Positions 10,128 to 18,825 of a DNA stretch of 64,000 nucleotides are shown here, piece by piece. Under the pieces are notes generated by a model that saw only the letters and a list, made by a program, of their open reading frames with translations, ran no database searches and was not told where the DNA came from. Positions within the stretch are counted from its first letter, which is position 1, and every line of letters starts with the position of its first letter. Made by a program: the position numbers and the translations under genes. The stretch is from the NCBI RefSeq assembly GCF_900100965.1, contig NZ_FMUJ01000002.1:927869-991868 (forward strand). The letters run 5' to 3'. This DNA is from Variovorax sp. EL159. Lineage in GTDB: Bacteria > Pseudomonadota > Gammaproteobacteria > Burkholderiales > Burkholderiaceae_C.

Positions 10128-12353
10128 TCAGAAGCGGTAGGTTGCCGTGGCCGTCACGCGGCGCGGGTCGCCGTAGTAGCAGCTGCCGTACTGGTCGCAG
10201 TTGGCGAAGTAGGTCTTGTTGGTCAGGTTGCGCAGGTTGAGCGCGAGGCTCCAGCGTTCGTAGTCGTAGCCGATCATCGCGTCGAAGACGGTCGACGATG
10301 GCACCTTGGCCGGCGCGGCGTTCAGGTCGCCGTGGTTGGCGCCGATGAAGCGCGCGCCCAGGCCCACCTTCAGGCCATTGGTGAAGCGGTAGTCGGCCCA
10401 CACCGCGAGGGTGTTGCGCGGCACGGCCGTCAGGGGCTTGCCGATCTCGCTCGGCGTGCTGCTGGCCGTGATCTTCGCCGTGGGCGTGTAGGCGTACGAG
10501 CCCGTGATGTTCAGGCGCGGCATGACCTCGGCCGTGGCTTCCAGTTCGAGGCCGCGCACCACCACTTCGCCGGTCTGGCGCGGCTTGTAGTTTTCGTCGG
10601 CGGTGATGTAGTTGCTGCGGCGCAGGTCGAAGACGGCGGCGCTGTAGCTTTCCTTTCGGCCGGGCGGCTGGTAGCGCACGCCGACTTCGTACTGGCGGCC
10701 GGTCTCAGGCTTGAAGGGCTGCTTGGTGTCGGCGTTGAGGGTGGCCGTCGGCGCGAACGATTCGGCGTAGGAGAAGTAGGGCGCCAGGCCGTTGTCCGCC
10801 ACGTAGGTCAGGCCCATGCGCTTGGTGGCCTTGTGCTCGGAGATGCGCGTGTTCGTGTTGTCCAGGCGGCTGTCGATGTTGCTGGTGGCGCGGTCGTAGC
10901 GGCCGCCCAGGGTCAGGATCCACTTGTCGCGCCACTTGATCTGGTCCTGGATGTACAGGCCGGTCTGCGACAGCGTGCTGGTGGCGTTGAACCAGGGGTC
11001 GGGGAACTGGATCGGGCCGCCGTAGACGGGCGCGAAGATGCTCAGCGGGGCTGCGCTGCCGCCGGTGTAGCTGTACTGCTCGATGCGGTTGCGCTGGTAG
11101 TCCAGGCCCACCAGGATCTTGTGCTGCCAGTCGCCCGACTTCAGGCTGGCCTGCAGCTGGTTGTCGAGGTTGAAGGCCTTGACCTTCTCGCGGCTGCCCG
11201 AGATCGTGCGGCGGATGAACGCGAAGTTCGACGGATCGTTGTCGTTGTCGGGGTTGATGGTCTGGAAGGCGCGGCCCTGCACCGCGGCGTAGTCGACCTT
11301 GAGCTGGCCGTAGCGCGCGTTCTGGCGCACCGTGAAGGTGTCGTTGATGCGGTGCTCGAACAGGTAGCCGATCATCGACTGGTCGAGGTTGAACCGGTTG
11401 TTGATCGGGTCGCTCGTGAACAGCGAAGAGGGAATGTAGGTGCCGATCGGCGTCGGCACGAGCGAGCCCACGGCGGGGTTCATGCGCGAGTAGACGCCCG
11501 CGCGCGTGCGGCTGAATTGCGAGAGCAGCGTGAAGCTGGTGTCGCTCGACGGCTTCCAGGTGAAGGAAGGCGCGATGTAGGTGCGGTCGTCGGGCATGTT
11601 GCCGACCGGCAGCTTGGCGTCGCGCAGGAGGCCGGTGACGCGGTAGAGCAGCTTGCCTTCGGTATCGATCGCGCCCGAGAAGTCGGCTGCGATCTGGCGG
11701 CGGCCGTAGTCGCCGAACTGCATCTGGATCTCGCGCACCGGATCGGCCGTGGGGCGCTTGCTGACCACGTTGACCAAGCCGCCGGGGCCGCTCTGGCCGT
11801 ACAGCACCGAGGACGGGCCGCGCAGCAGTTCGATGCGCTCGGCGCCGTAGTTCTCGGTCTGCCACACGCCCCAGTTGCCGTTGTTGCGCAGCGGCATGCC
11901 GTCCAGGTAGAAGCCCGGCGCGTAGGCGTCGAAGCCGCGCAGCGTGATCCAGTCGTAGCGCGAGTCCGCGCCATAGCGCGTGGGGATGACGCCGGGCGTG
12001 TAGCTCAGCGCGTCCTTCACGGTCTTGGCGCCCATTGCGTCGTAGCGGTCGGACGTGATCACCGAGATCGACTGCGGCGTCTCGATGATCGGCGTGTCGG
12101 TCTTGGTGCCGGTGGCGCTGCGCTTGGCCACGTAGCCGTTGACGTGGCCGGTGCCGCTTTCCTCCGTGTCGGCGCTCACGGTCACCGGGGGCAACGAGAC
12201 GGCGGCGCCTTGTTGAGGGGCGGCCGGCTGGGCGGGTGTCTGGGTCGTCGTCTGTGCCGAGGCCGACAGGCTCCAGAGCGTGGCGGCGGTTCCGAACGCT
12301 GCTGCGAGCGAAGCGTTCAGCAGGCGTTGGCGAGGCGGGGGAAGAGTGCGCAT
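10128..12353 (-). CDS. TonB-dependent ferric-siderophore receptor
   Basis: A 741-residue outer-membrane receptor of the FhuA/FoxA/FpvA type, presumably for the siderophore made by this cluster. A signal peptide (about 1-34, ending ASAQ) is followed by a probable TonB box (LPPVTVSAD). The plug carries siderophore-receptor signatures such as TPQSISVITSDR, ELLRGPSSVLYGQSGPGG and NVVSKRPT. A 22-stranded barrel is expected to the C-terminal TATYRF, with terminal Phe. There is no N-terminal STN signalling domain, so this receptor is unlikely to signal directly to a FecR/sigma pair. A palindromic Fur box sits 39 bp upstream. It converges on the NRPS genes and lies downstream of the hydroxamate-tailoring genes on the same strand, which is typical receptor placement in a siderophore locus. 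Confidence 0.95.
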   Translation of the reverse strand: MRTLPPPRQRLLNASLAAAFGTAATLWSLSASAQTTTQTPAQPAAPQQGAAVSLPPVTVSADTEESGTGHVNGYVAKRSATGTKTDTPIIETPQSISVITSDRYDAMGAKTVKDALSYTPGVIPTRYGADSRYDWITLRGFDAYAPGFYLDGMPLRNNGNWGVWQTENYGAERIELLRGPSSVLYGQSGPGGLVNVVSKRPTADPVREIQMQFGDYGRRQIAADFSGAIDTEGKLLYRVTGLLRDAKLPVGNMPDDRTYIAPSFTWKPSSDTSFTLLSQFSRTRAGVYSRMNPAVGSLVPTPIGTYIPSSLFTSDPINNRFNLDQSMIGYLFEHRINDTFTVRQNARYGQLKVDYAAVQGRAFQTINPDNDNDPSNFAFIRRTISGSREKVKAFNLDNQLQASLKSGDWQHKILVGLDYQRNRIEQYSYTGGSAAPLSIFAPVYGGPIQFPDPWFNATSTLSQTGLYIQDQIKWRDKWILTLGGRYDRATSNIDSRLDNTNTRISEHKATKRMGLTYVADNGLAPYFSYAESFAPTATLNADTKQPFKPETGRQYEVGVRYQPPGRKESYSAAVFDLRRSNYITADENYKPRQTGEVVVRGLELEATAEVMPRLNITGSYAYTPTAKITASSTPSEIGKPLTAVPRNTLAVWADYRFTNGLKVGLGARFIGANHGDLNAAPAKVPSSTVFDAMIGYDYERWSLALNLRNLTNKTYFANCDQYGSCYYGDPRRVTATATYRF

Positions 12354-12391
12354 GAAATAGGACTCACGGATGATTGAACCGCGCGGATTTT

Positions 12392-12410
12392 AATGAGAAT
12401 GGTTCTCATT
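12392..12410. promoter_or_regulatory. Fur box upstream of the siderophore receptor
   Basis: AATGAGAATGGTTCTCATT is a perfect 8-3-8 inverted repeat of the Fur type, in an AT-rich island 39-57 bp upstream of the receptor start. It predicts iron repression of the receptor. The island stands out strongly against the GC-rich surroundings. Confidence 0.85.
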
Positions 12411-12473
12411 TTATTAATTCACCGCCACACGTTGTTGCATTTGGCGTATTTCCGCGACAGATTCAAAGTTGGC

Positions 12474-12491
12474 TGGCCGCCGGTTGGCGGC
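12474..12491 (-). terminator. GC-rich hairpin after the hydroxamate-tailoring genes
   Basis: GGCCGCC-GGTT-GGCGGCC is a perfect 7-bp stem 13 bp beyond the acetyltransferase stop. It has no clear U run, so it may only attenuate transcription running towards the receptor gene. Confidence 0.3.
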
Positions 12492-12503
12492 CGAAGACGG
12501 CGC

Positions 12504-13616
12504 TCAGGGCGTGGCAGACAGCGGGCGTCCCGAGATCACCGCGTTGTCGTCGCGCGGCAGCCAGAGCGCATCGCAGAAATAGCGCTCGCGCAGCATCATC
12601 ACGAGCAGCGCGCGCTTGTGCGGTAGGTCGAATTCCTTCACCTTGGCGTAGCCCGATTTGTCGAGGTTGCGGATCTGCTGCACGTGGTCGATGCGCGGCT
12701 CGCCCATGGCACGCCCGGTGCGCGGATCGCACAGGAAGATGTAGTGCGAGATCGACGTGAGCCAGGCCGTCGCATACGCCTTGCCGCGGAACGCGGGCTC
12801 GCCCACCAGCACATGCCAGCCACGGTCGTGGTCGTCGACGTCGTAGAAGGGCGCGATGCGGCTTTCCTTGGCCCAGTACATCTCGAAGTAGGCGAAGGGC
12901 TCGCCGTCGAAGCTCGCGATCATCGAGTACATGTGCGGATCGCGGTCGATGGCACTGAGGTAGGCGCGGTGCTTGTCGAAGTCGCCTTCCTCTTCCCAGA
13001 TGCGGGCCACGTCGGGGTCGTTCATCCAGCGGTTGAACATCGGCAGGTCGCGCTCGATGTCGATGCTGCGAAACGAGAAGGTCTGGCCCAGCCAGGGAAT
13101 GAAGCGCTGGTAGAGCACGCCGCGCGGCTTGGGCGGGCGCACCGGATGGCGCTTGCCGCCGGTCAGCGCGTATTGCAGCGCGATCGGCGTGTGCACCGCG
13201 GGCAGCCACAGGCGCGCCTGCTGCCACAGCATGTCCCTGCAGGCGCGCGCACGGCCATCGGTGCCGGGCAGCAGCACGCCGGCCTGTGCAAGGTCGGCGA
13301 AGCGGTCCGCGTCGGCCACCGTGACCGTGCGGTTCGCAGGATGGTGCGCGAACGTGGCTTCGAGTGCCGCGAGCAGATGGGCCGCCGCGCCGGGGCCCGA
13401 GGTTTCGCCTTCGACCTGCGCCAGCGCAAGGCCGGTGCCGGCGGATGGCGGCGGCTCGATCCGCCACTGCGACAGCGCACCATTGTTTTGGGTGCGAACC
13501 ATCAGGCTCGTGCCTTCGAGCGTGACCTCGTGCGGCACGCCGTCCGCATAGGAAATCAGCGGGGTCTTCGGTCGCGTATCGAAGGCCGGGGCCGACGTGG
13601 ATGTAGCGAGTGTCAT
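12504..13616 (-). CDS. Hydroxamate siderophore acetyltransferase (IucB/AlcB-type GNAT)
   Basis: A predicted 370-residue acyl-CoA-dependent N-acyltransferase for N-hydroxyornithine or N-hydroxylysine in siderophore assembly. The C-terminal half carries the family signature: FSFRSIDIERDLPMFNRWMN, then ARIWEEEG, FAYFEMYWAKE, DDHDRGWH and the acetyl-CoA-binding stretch VGEPAFRGKAYATAW. The first 150 or so residues are a less conserved N-terminal extension. The chosen ATG overlaps the stop of the upstream formyltransferase (ATGA), a translational-coupling arrangement; a longer open frame upstream lies inside that gene and is rejected. Its pairing with a formyltransferase suggests that two kinds of hydroxamate acyl group can be made. 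Acetyl is the likeliest donor group, but a longer acyl-CoA cannot be excluded. Confidence 0.88.
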   Translation of the reverse strand: MTLATSTSAPAFDTRPKTPLISYADGVPHEVTLEGTSLMVRTQNNGALSQWRIEPPPSAGTGLALAQVEGETSGPGAAAHLLAALEATFAHHPANRTVTVADADRFADLAQAGVLLPGTDGRARACRDMLWQQARLWLPAVHTPIALQYALTGGKRHPVRPPKPRGVLYQRFIPWLGQTFSFRSIDIERDLPMFNRWMNDPDVARIWEEEGDFDKHRAYLSAIDRDPHMYSMIASFDGEPFAYFEMYWAKESRIAPFYDVDDHDRGWHVLVGEPAFRGKAYATAWLTSISHYIFLCDPRTGRAMGEPRIDHVQQIRNLDKSGYAKVKEFDLPHKRALLVMMLRERYFCDALWLPRDDNAVISGRPLSATP

Positions 13617-14476
13617 AGGTCTCCTTGGGTGTGTGCGCCGCTCGGGCGTCGGATGTGCGGGGCCAGCAGGGCCAGGCCCTGGTGCAGCGCCGGGAAGAGG
13701 CTGCGGTTGAAGTTGTTCCAGCGCAGCTCGAGGATCGAGTCCTCGGGCGCGATGTCGGTGCCGAGCACGTCGAAGATGACCTCGCCCGAATCGATGCCGT
13801 TGTCCACGTAGTGCAGCGAGGCGCCGGTCTTGCGCACCGGCGGCACCGGCACCGTGGCCATCGTGGTCCAGTCGGTCACCTTGCGGCCCTGCGCGCCATG
13901 CAGCGCGTCGAGCGTCGCGCAGGCGCCGCGGCGTTCGTAGGGCGATTCGATGCGCGTGATGCCCGGGTGGATGTTGACGATCCGGCGGTGAAAGCGCGCA
14001 CCGGGCCGCACCAGTTCGTCCAGGATGATGAGCAGCCCGTCGAGCACCACCACGTCGGCCTGCAGCGTCAGCAGCTTGTCGAGCAGCTTGCGTTCGTAGT
14101 CGCTCTTGGCCGCGGGGCGCGTGGCCGCGTCCAGCGGCAGGCGCCGGTAGGTCGAGGGCACCGCATGCAGCATGTCGCGCAGCAGTTGCCCCTGGGCCCG
14201 CAGGTCCTTCGGAAAGATCCATTGCCTGTCGGGATGCCACGCGAACCCGTAGTCCGCCAGCGCCGCCTGGTCGCGCGGCGATTGCGCATCGTCGTCGTAG
14301 ACGATGCCTTCGAGCGAATAGGCATCGCCGAGCGGCGTGGTGTCGAGCGCCTCGGCCAGGTATTCGAGCGGCGACTTCATGTAGCGCGGCTCGCCCTTGT
14401 AGTCGATGTGCTGGCCGGCCCGGTCGGCCGCGGCGTTTCTCAAGGACAGGATGTAGACGAGCTTTGCCTTGGTCAT
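13613..14476 (-). CDS. N5-hydroxyornithine formyltransferase (PvdF-like)
   Basis: A 287-residue member of the formyl-tetrahydrofolate-dependent transferase fold. It is predicted to formylate N5-hydroxyornithine to give the hydroxamate iron ligand. The formyltransferase core is visible as VVVLDGLLIILDELV, VNIHPGITRIESPYERRG (the Asn-x-His-Pro active-site region), then TGASLHYVDNGIDSGEVIFD, which holds the catalytic-Asp region. ATG 14476 begins MTKAKLVYILSLRNAAADRA; a longer frame upstream has no homologous character. The 3' end overlaps the acetyltransferase start by 4 bp. It acts between the ornithine monooxygenase (17387-18688) and the NRPS adenylation domains. Confidence 0.9.
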   Translation of the reverse strand: MTKAKLVYILSLRNAAADRAGQHIDYKGEPRYMKSPLEYLAEALDTTPLGDAYSLEGIVYDDDAQSPRDQAALADYGFAWHPDRQWIFPKDLRAQGQLLRDMLHAVPSTYRRLPLDAATRPAAKSDYERKLLDKLLTLQADVVVLDGLLIILDELVRPGARFHRRIVNIHPGITRIESPYERRGACATLDALHGAQGRKVTDWTTMATVPVPPVRKTGASLHYVDNGIDSGEVIFDVLGTDIAPEDSILELRWNNFNRSLFPALHQGLALLAPHIRRPSGAHTQGDL

Positions 14477-14591
14477 GGGTGTGGGATGAATGGATGGGCT
14501 TCTTCGCTGGATTCGGCGCAGGGCGGCGCGCAGCCGCCCGATGTGCCTCCAGAGGGAGACGGAATGCGGCGCGATCTGTTCACCGGCGCCT

Positions 14592-15383
14592 TCAGGTGTC
14601 CGCCTCGCCGACCTCGACGCCGCCCTTGCGGTGCTGTGGCGCCAGAGGACAGGCACCGCAGTAGCCTTCTTCGGGCAGCAGGTAGTACAGGCAGCACTGC
14701 CGGTGCAGCTTGATGGCCACGCACTCGTCGCCGTCGATGCGGTGCACCTCGCGTTGCCGACCGAAGAGCGGGTTGGGCTCTGGCGGGTTGCCGGCATCGC
14801 GTGGCCACTCGGGGCTGTGCAGCAGGTGCGCCTGGTCTTGCGCGATCACCGCTGCGCCGCCGGTCAGCGCCAGCGCCTGGGCAAGGATCGGGTCGAGCTG
14901 TCGCGCGGCATTGCCCCAGAGGATCTTGGGTGCGACCCGCGTGAGGCTGCAGAGCGTCGCGAACAGCGGCCGCAGGTGCTGCCGCAGCAGCGGGGCGTAG
15001 CGTTGCGCGGTGCTGGTGCCGTACAGGGCCTGGCCGGTCTCGCGGATGTGGAAGCTCGTGGGAGCGCCATCGTCGTCCAGCCGTACCCAAACCTGCTCGG
15101 CAGCCATCGGAAAGACATGCTGCAGCACGCTCGCCGCCGCGGCCACCGGCGGCAGCAACGCGGCCACGTACTCGAGGCACCATGCCGAGGCAACGGCCCG
15201 CAGGTCATGCCCGGTGCTTTTCCTGAATCGCGCGTGGCGCTGCAGCACCTCGGCCAGCATGTCGCTGGAGCGCAGCAGGTCGGCAACGCGCACGGCGTCC
15301 GCCGGAGGCGTGTCCGCGTGCTGGAGTCTTTCGCCGAGCGGGGCCAGTTCGCCCTGGAAGAGGGGCTCCAGCAGCGGGATCAT
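14592..15383 (-). CDS. FhuF-type siderophore-iron reductase
   Basis: A 263-residue cytoplasmic protein predicted to reduce Fe(III)-hydroxamate and release iron after uptake. It ends with the FhuF [2Fe-2S] signature: two adjacent Cys, ten residues, Cys, two residues, Cys (CCLYYLLPEEGYCGACPLAP). The body contains ILWGNAARQLDPI, common in the family. The ATG at 15383 is preferred; an in-frame GTG at 15398 would add five residues, and neither has a strong ribosome-binding site. It is first in the minus-strand group reductase, formyltransferase, acetyltransferase, with a 115-bp gap to the next gene. Confidence 0.87.
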   Translation of the reverse strand: MIPLLEPLFQGELAPLGERLQHADTPPADAVRVADLLRSSDMLAEVLQRHARFRKSTGHDLRAVASAWCLEYVAALLPPVAAAASVLQHVFPMAAEQVWVRLDDDGAPTSFHIRETGQALYGTSTAQRYAPLLRQHLRPLFATLCSLTRVAPKILWGNAARQLDPILAQALALTGGAAVIAQDQAHLLHSPEWPRDAGNPPEPNPLFGRQREVHRIDGDECVAIKLHRQCCLYYLLPEEGYCGACPLAPQHRKGGVEVGEADT

Positions 15384-15644
15384 GGCCCGGCCCGCCACAG
15401 GGCGATGGAGCGGTGCGCAGGGTGCATCCAGACAAGACGCACCAGCGTGCCCGCATGTTCATTCGCGGCCGGCCGACATCTTTCGCATGAACATCGGCGC
15501 GGCCCGGCCGTCTATGCAAAGGGTGGCGTGGTGCCGCCAGGCCGTGCATAGGGGCATGGCCTTTCTCCAGCCGTTTTCGGCTCGGCCGTGGATGTTCCGC
15601 GCGACCGGGCCGCAGTCGCCTCCCGGGGCGGAAAGAGTTCGTGC
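15384..15644. promoter_or_regulatory. Divergent intergenic region with an ATGTTCAT inverted repeat
   Basis: This 261-bp spacer separates the reductase group (minus) from the exporter group (plus), so it must hold both promoters. No convincing Fur box was found. ATGTTCAT at 15455-15462 recurs in inverted form as ATGAACAT at 15487-15494, a possible regulator site or loop. It may be a target for the cluster's own sigma factor, which is not in the window. Confidence 0.3.
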
Positions 15645-17324
15645 ATGACATCCACCAATGACGCCAGTGGCCCTCGCGGGGAAATCGGGCGCCTGCTGAA
15701 ACCATTCCTTCCGTGGATCGTGCTGTCCGCGATCACGGGCGTCGGCGCGGGCGCCGCAACGGTTGCGCTGCTGCGCACCATCAACCAGGTGCTGAACCAG
15801 GACGGCGGCATGGCCGGTGGCCTGCTGCTGACCTTCATCGCGCTGTGCGGCGTCGCGCTGTTCGGCCGCATGGCTTCGGACGTGTCGACCAACTTCGTCG
15901 GCCAGCGGCTGGTGGCCCAGGTGCGCAAGAGCCTGGCGCAGAAGATTCTCTCGGCGCCCATCGATGCGCTGGAGCGCTACCGCACGCACCGCCTGATGCC
16001 GGTGCTGTCGCAAGACGTGGACATGATCAGCGACGCCGCCTTCGTGCTGTCTTCCACGCTGATCGCGGTGGCCGTCGCCTTCGGTTGCCTGGCCTACCTG
16101 GCGTTCCTGTCGCTGCCGCTGTTCTGCCTGCTGGTGGTGGCGCTGGTGATCGGCGCCACGATCCAGACCATGGCGCAGACCCGCGCCGAGACCGGCTTCT
16201 GGAAAGCGCGCGAGCATGAAGACCAACTGCACAAGGCCTACCGCGCGATCAGCGAAGGCGCGAAAGAACTGCGCATGCACCGCGACCGCCGCACGCGCAT
16301 GTTCGGTGGCCAGGTCGAACGCATCGTCGACGACATCCGCCGCGTCAACGGCCGCGCGATCAACACCTATGTGATGGCGACCGCCTTCGGTTCGGCGCTG
16401 TTCTTCCTGTTGATCGCGCTGATCCTCGGCTGGGCCGCATTCCGCAGCACCGAGCCTGTGGTGCTCAGCGGCTTCGTGCTGGTGCTGCTGTTCCTGAAGG
16501 GGCCGATCGACGTCATTGCCGGCGCGCTGCCGAACGTCGGCCGCGCCAAGATCGCGTTCCAGCGCATCGGCGATCTCTCGGCGCGCTTCGCCACGCCGGA
16601 GCCGCACCTGCATCTGGAGCGCCCGCCGAGCATCGCCACGCTCTCGCGCGGCATCGGCATGCGCGGCGTGCGCTATGCCTTCGAGACGGCCGAGGGCAGC
16701 GAGCCCTTCGTGCTCGGCCCGATCGACCTGCAGCTGCAGCGCGGCGAGATGGTGTTCGTCGTGGGCGACAACGGCTCGGGCAAGACCACCCTCATCAAGC
16801 TGCTGCTCGGCCTCTATGCGCCGCAGGAGGGCGAAGTGCTGCGCGACGACGCCATCGTGACGCCCGAGGCGCGGGACGACTACCGCCAGTTGTTCACCAC
16901 CGTGTTCTCCGACTTCTATCTGTTCGAAGACCTCGTGGCCAGCGACAAGGGCGAAGGCACGCTGCCGCAGGCGGCATTGCCCTACCTGCAGCGGCTGGAG
17001 ATCGCCCACAAGGTCAGCGTGAAAGACGGCTCCTTCAGCACCGTCGACCTGTCGACCGGCCAGCGCAAGCGGCTGGCGCTGGTGCACGCCTACCTCGAAG
17101 GCCGCCCGGTGCTGGTGTTCGACGAATGGGCCGCCGACCAGGACCCGACCTTCCGCCATCTTTTCTACACCGAGCTCCTTCCGGAGCTGCGTGCCAAGGG
17201 CCACCTGCTGGTGGTGATCTCGCACGACGACCGCTATTTCCACCTGGCCGACCGCGTGATCACCATGAAGGCCGGACGCATCGCCGAAGACCGGGCGCGC
17301 ACACCGCAAGGACTGGCCGCGTGA
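15645..17324 (+). CDS. PvdE/SyrD-like siderophore (cyclic peptide) ABC exporter
   Basis: A 559-residue fused permease-ATPase predicted to move the siderophore or its precursor across the inner membrane. The N-terminal half (about 1-330) has six predicted membrane helices. The ATPase domain has Walker A GDNGSGKTT, signature LSTGQRKRLAL and Walker B VLVFDEWAADQDP. The variant LSTGQ signature and DEWAADQDP are typical of the PvdE/YojI branch. ATG 15645 is preceded by GAAAGAG; an upstream in-frame ATG at 15588 would add 19 non-conserved residues. The neighbouring ornithine monooxygenase and PvdQ-like acylase make a pyoverdine-style export and maturation route plausible. Confidence 0.92.
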   Translation: MTSTNDASGPRGEIGRLLKPFLPWIVLSAITGVGAGAATVALLRTINQVLNQDGGMAGGLLLTFIALCGVALFGRMASDVSTNFVGQRLVAQVRKSLAQKILSAPIDALERYRTHRLMPVLSQDVDMISDAAFVLSSTLIAVAVAFGCLAYLAFLSLPLFCLLVVALVIGATIQTMAQTRAETGFWKAREHEDQLHKAYRAISEGAKELRMHRDRRTRMFGGQVERIVDDIRRVNGRAINTYVMATAFGSALFFLLIALILGWAAFRSTEPVVLSGFVLVLLFLKGPIDVIAGALPNVGRAKIAFQRIGDLSARFATPEPHLHLERPPSIATLSRGIGMRGVRYAFETAEGSEPFVLGPIDLQLQRGEMVFVVGDNGSGKTTLIKLLLGLYAPQEGEVLRDDAIVTPEARDDYRQLFTTVFSDFYLFEDLVASDKGEGTLPQAALPYLQRLEIAHKVSVKDGSFSTVDLSTGQRKRLALVHAYLEGRPVLVFDEWAADQDPTFRHLFYTELLPELRAKGHLLVVISHDDRYFHLADRVITMKAGRIAEDRARTPQGLAA

Positions 17325-17386
17325 CGCCCCGCCAGTTCATCCGCATCCCTACACAGAGCCACCGAGCACAGAGGAGTTGACATCGC

Positions 17387-18688
17387 ATGCAGCACATCCA
17401 TGACCTGATCGGAATCGGATTCGGCCCGTCGAACGTCGCGCTGGCCATCGCACTCGATGAGAAGCGCCACGGCGGAAAGCCGCTCGACGCCTTGTTCATC
17501 GAGCGGCAGCCCCGCTTCGCCTGGCATCCACACATGCTGCTGGACCAGGCGCACATGCAGATCTCTTTCCTGAAAGACCTCGCGACGCTGCGCAACCCCA
17601 CCAGCCGCTTCACCTTCGTCAATTACCTGCACGAGCAGGGGCGCCTGACGGACTTCATCAACCTCAAGAGCTTCTTTCCGAGCCGGCACGAGTTCAACGA
17701 CTACCTGGGCTGGGCCGCGAACCAGTTCGAAGACGCCTGCCGCTACGGCGAAGAGGTGTTCGAGGTGCTGCCCGAAACGCAGGGCGGCGAGGTGTCGCTG
17801 CTGCGCGTGCGCTCGCGCAGCGAAGGCGGCCGGGTGCAGGAGCGGCTGGCGCGCAACCTCGTCGTCAGCATTGGCGGCACGCCGAATATTCCTGAAAGCT
17901 TCCGCGCGCTGCGGGGCGACGGGCGGGTGTTCCACTCCAGCAGCTACCTGAAGGACATGGCACGCCATCCGCAGGCGCGCAGGGTCGCCGTCATCGGTGC
18001 GGGCCAGAGCGCGGCCGAGATCTTCATGGACCTGCAGGGGCGCTCTGGCGGGCTCCAGGTCGATCTGGTCATGCGTGCGCGTTCCATCCGGCCGTCGGAC
18101 GACAGCCCCTTCGTGAACGAAGTCTTCAACGCCGACTTCACCGACTACATGTTCAGCCGCGCCAGCGACGAGCGGGCCGCGTTGCTCGACGAGTTCTCGC
18201 AGACCAACTACGCGGTGGCCGACCTCGACCTGATCCAGCAGATCTTCAAGGTCTTCTACGACCAGAAGGTGGCGCGCGGCACGCGCTTGCGCATGCTGCG
18301 CCAGCACGACGTGCGCGCGGTGCGCGCGGCTTCCGACGGCGTTCATCTCACGCTGCTCGACCAGGACGCCGGGCGCGAGAGCACGGTGCGCTACGACGCC
18401 GTGGTGCTGGCCACCGGCTATGCGCGCGACCAGCACAAAGACCTGTTGCTGCCGCTCGCACCGCACCTGGGCGACTACGACGTCGATCGCTATTACCGCC
18501 TGAAGACCACGCCCGACTTCCACCCGGGCATCTACCTGCAGGGCGCCTGCGAAGACAGCCATGGCCTGAGCGACACGCTGCTCTCGGTGACCTCTGTGCG
18601 CACGGGCGAGATCGGCAATGCGCTGCTCGCCGCGCAGTCCAGAGCACGCAATGCCGTGCGGGACGAGGCGCAGGCCGTCCGGGTCTAG
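17387..18688 (+). CDS. L-ornithine N5-monooxygenase (PvdA/SidA family)
   Basis: A 433-residue flavoenzyme that hydroxylates the side-chain amine of ornithine (or lysine) with NADPH and O2, the first step to the hydroxamate ligands. Motifs in order are the FAD-binding GIGFGPSN at 9-16, the substrate-region stretch MQISFLKDLATLRNPTS, the NADPH-binding GAGQSAAEIFMDL near 203, and the family ATGY near 342. Ribosome-binding sequence GAGG precedes the ATG. It lies 62 bp downstream of the exporter on the same strand. Choice of ornithine over lysine is inferred from the adjacent PvdF-like formyltransferase. Confidence 0.95.
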   Translation: MQHIHDLIGIGFGPSNVALAIALDEKRHGGKPLDALFIERQPRFAWHPHMLLDQAHMQISFLKDLATLRNPTSRFTFVNYLHEQGRLTDFINLKSFFPSRHEFNDYLGWAANQFEDACRYGEEVFEVLPETQGGEVSLLRVRSRSEGGRVQERLARNLVVSIGGTPNIPESFRALRGDGRVFHSSSYLKDMARHPQARRVAVIGAGQSAAEIFMDLQGRSGGLQVDLVMRARSIRPSDDSPFVNEVFNADFTDYMFSRASDERAALLDEFSQTNYAVADLDLIQQIFKVFYDQKVARGTRLRMLRQHDVRAVRAASDGVHLTLLDQDAGRESTVRYDAVVLATGYARDQHKDLLLPLAPHLGDYDVDRYYRLKTTPDFHPGIYLQGACEDSHGLSDTLLSVTSVRTGEIGNALLAAQSRARNAVRDEAQAVRV

Positions 18689-18750
18689 CCCGCAAGCCGG
18701 CCGGCCCGGACCGGGCCGCGCCACGTGCATCGGGTGAGCGCATGCTTCTT

Positions 18751-18786
18751 CGGAAGTCCCCGAAATGAACATATGCGGGGCTTCCG
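18751..18786 (+). other. Intergenic hairpin between monooxygenase and FecR-like gene
   Basis: CGGAAGTCCCCG at 18751-18762 pairs with CGGGGCTTCCG at 18776-18786, with one bulged base, around an AT-rich loop. It has no U run. It may end or attenuate the upstream transcript, or shape the leader of the small gene that starts 39 bp later. Confidence 0.4.
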
Positions 18787-18825
18787 CGTCAATAGGGGAA
18801 CGAAGCCAACCCGGGCACAGAACCC

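Noticed and set aside
10332-12377. A 681-codon plus-strand frame opposite the siderophore receptor
   Set aside because: It is a mirror of the receptor gene; low-complexity Val/Ala/Arg composition and no recognisable fold.
12504-14240. A 578-codon fused frame covering the acetyltransferase and part of the formyltransferase gene
   Set aside because: The upstream part is out of frame with the genuine formyltransferase; the acetyltransferase starts at the ATGA overlap.
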